Under the pieces are notes generated by a model. It made no database searches, had not been told where the DNA came from, and worked only from the letters and a program-made list of their open reading frames with translations. A DNA stretch of 6,983 nt, taken from NCBI GenBank assembly GCA_002418685.1, contig DIEP01000151.1, forward strand, positions 17,761 through 24,743. Direction: 5' to 3'. The position numbers and the translations under genes are program-made. The DNA comes from Ignavibacteria bacterium UBA5771 (GTDB lineage: Bacteria > Bacteroidota > Ignavibacteria > Kapaibacteriales > UBA2268). Below are positions 6,084 through 6,983 of the stretch, one piece after another (position 1 is the stretch's first letter; the number at the start of each line of letters is the position of its first letter).

Positions 6084-6983
6084 TTAACGAGCAATAATAA
6101 TTGGCTTTACAATCCTTTTGTCAGGCGTGATTAATCCAATAAAATATGCTCCATTTGCGATATTTCCAATTTCGCAATTCAAATAATTAGCTCCTGATGC
6201 ATAATATTGATTAGTAAATTCTTGGATTATTATGCCTTTCATATCATAGAGAAGAACTTGTGCCACACCCGATTTATTTAATGCAAATTCTATTGAAAAA
6301 TTATTTGCTTCAACAGGGTCGGGATATATTTCAAGAAATTCGCCCCTTTGCAAATCGCTTGCAACTGAGGTACCGATTTGTGTCAATTTAGTAATTTTGT
6401 TCAACTCTATATTATTAAAGACTTCCCAAGAAGTAGCGTGATACCAGAGAACTTCCACTCGGTCGATTTTTTTGGAATTACCAAGTCCAAAATGCAAGCG
6501 ATATGGTTTCTGCATATTTCTGCCATGTCCCACAGTCACTTCTTGCGAATACATTTTGCCTTCATCAGTATAGACTTTTACTCTTGCTCCAATTGCAAAT
6601 TTATTACACTCCTTTCCCACCAAGTCAAGTTCAATCCAACTATTTGAATTTTTATAAAAATTTCGATATATTTTGAAATTATTATTATCAGATAAAGCCA
6701 AATCCAGCATACCATCATTATCAACATCTACCCAAAGAGCATCATTTTGGGAAGTTATCCTGCTTACTCCCCAATCATAAGAAATATTTTCAAATGTATT
6801 GCCCGGTTTTTGATGGTATAATTTTGAATACCGACAAGTTTCAGATGCAGGGACAAACAAGTCAGCAAGTCCGTCATTATCAATATCTCCCCAAGCACCA
6901 CCAGCGTATGTCTCTTCGAAATCGATGCCAATCCCAGGCAAACCAGTCACAGCATTATAAGTATCAGTAAAAGAGGAGTTTAT
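6084..6983 (-). CDS. Secreted FG-GAP / ASPIC-UnbV repeat protein with type IX secretion C-terminal domain (5' end outside window)
   Basis: The 3' part of a gene for a large extracellular or surface protein. The frame stays open through base 6983, so the GTG at 6950 is an internal Val and not a start; 299 residues are visible. In order: the end of a repeat, FTDTYNA..GLPG, then an FG-GAP/VCBS calcium-loop repeat GGAWGDIDNDGLADLFV, then a second repeat ALWVDVDNDGMLDLAL (Asp-rich loops, probable calcium sites). Next comes an ASPIC/UnbV domain, from WIELDLVGKECNKFAIGARV through LHFGLGNSKKIDRVEVLW. Last is a type A type IX sorting domain covering about the last 85 residues (LEIYPDPVEANNFSIEF, VLLYDMKG, IANGAYFIGL, final KPIIIAR). 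The product should cross the inner membrane by Sec and the outer membrane by the Por/type IX machinery, with the C-terminal domain then removed. Its substrate or adhesive target is unknown. It converges on lysS with a 13-base gap. Confidence 0.88.
   Translation of the reverse strand: MNSSFTDTYNAVTGLPGIGIDFEETYAGGAWGDIDNDGLADLFVPASETCRYSKLYHQKPGNTFENISYDWGVSRITSQNDALWVDVDNDGMLDLALSDNNNFKIYRNFYKNSNSWIELDLVGKECNKFAIGARVKVYTDEGKMYSQEVTVGHGRNMQKPYRLHFGLGNSKKIDRVEVLWYHATSWEVFNNIELNKITKLTQIGTSVASDLQRGEFLEIYPDPVEANNFSIEFALNKSGVAQVLLYDMKGIIIQEFTNQYYASGANYLNCEIGNIANGAYFIGLITPDKRIVKPIIIAR

Noticed and set aside
6948..6950. GTG as the start codon of the right-edge protein
   Set aside because: The preceding 11 codons continue the frame and fit the repeat that precedes FG-GAP units. 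A secreted protein would also need a signal peptide, which is absent here.
1..6983. A defence, phage, biosynthetic or otherwise wholly new multi-gene system
   Set aside because: All six genes belong to recognisable families or layouts, without transposase, integrase, toxin or effector signatures. The only system-level novelty is the sigma/dual-membrane anti-sigma pair.

Overview
This AT-rich window carries six protein genes packed at high density. There are no RNA genes, mobile elements or CRISPR arrays, and no gene-free stretch longer than about 70 bases. The organism looks like a member of the Bacteroidota / Ignavibacteriota / Kapabacteriota (FCB) lineage. The evidence is a C-terminal Por-type (type IX) secretion signal on the right-edge protein, a GlmM and a LysS with sequence features typical of that group, starts without a convincing Shine-Dalgarno sequence, and promoter-like elements that fit the Bacteroidota pattern TTTG-N19-21-TAnnTTTG. 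The exact phylum is an inference.

Layout from left to right. (1) The C-terminal end of a UDP-galactopyranose mutase gene (+ strand), cut by the left edge. (2) On the - strand, converging on it with an 11-base overlap, a membrane protein read as an anti-sigma factor. (3) Immediately upstream of that, 2 bases away, an ECF sigma factor. (4) Further upstream on the same strand, a GlmM-type phosphoglucosamine mutase. (5) Divergent from glmM across 48 bases, a glycosyltransferase family 9 (heptosyltransferase-like) gene on the + strand. (6) 35 bases later, lysS. (7) Converging on lysS, the 3' part of a secreted FG-GAP/ASPIC-UnbV protein with a type IX sorting domain, running off the right edge.

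Most of the non-LysS genes concern the cell envelope. Glf makes UDP-galactofuranose, GlmM makes glucosamine-1-phosphate for UDP-GlcNAc (peptidoglycan and lipid A), and GT9 enzymes build lipopolysaccharide core or surface glycan. The right-edge protein is exported through the outer membrane.

The most interesting object is the sigma/anti-sigma pair. The anti-sigma protein has a zinc-free N-terminal domain, one transmembrane helix, a long N/Q-rich linker, and a C-terminal region that reads as an outer-membrane beta-barrel ending in Phe. That layout suggests one polypeptide spanning both membranes, like the dual membrane-spanning anti-sigma factors (Dma) reported from Bacteroides. An ECF-type promoter candidate (TGTAAC-N16-TGTC) lies directly in front of the sigma gene, consistent with autoregulation. 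I see no defence system, phage or other wholly unfamiliar system here.
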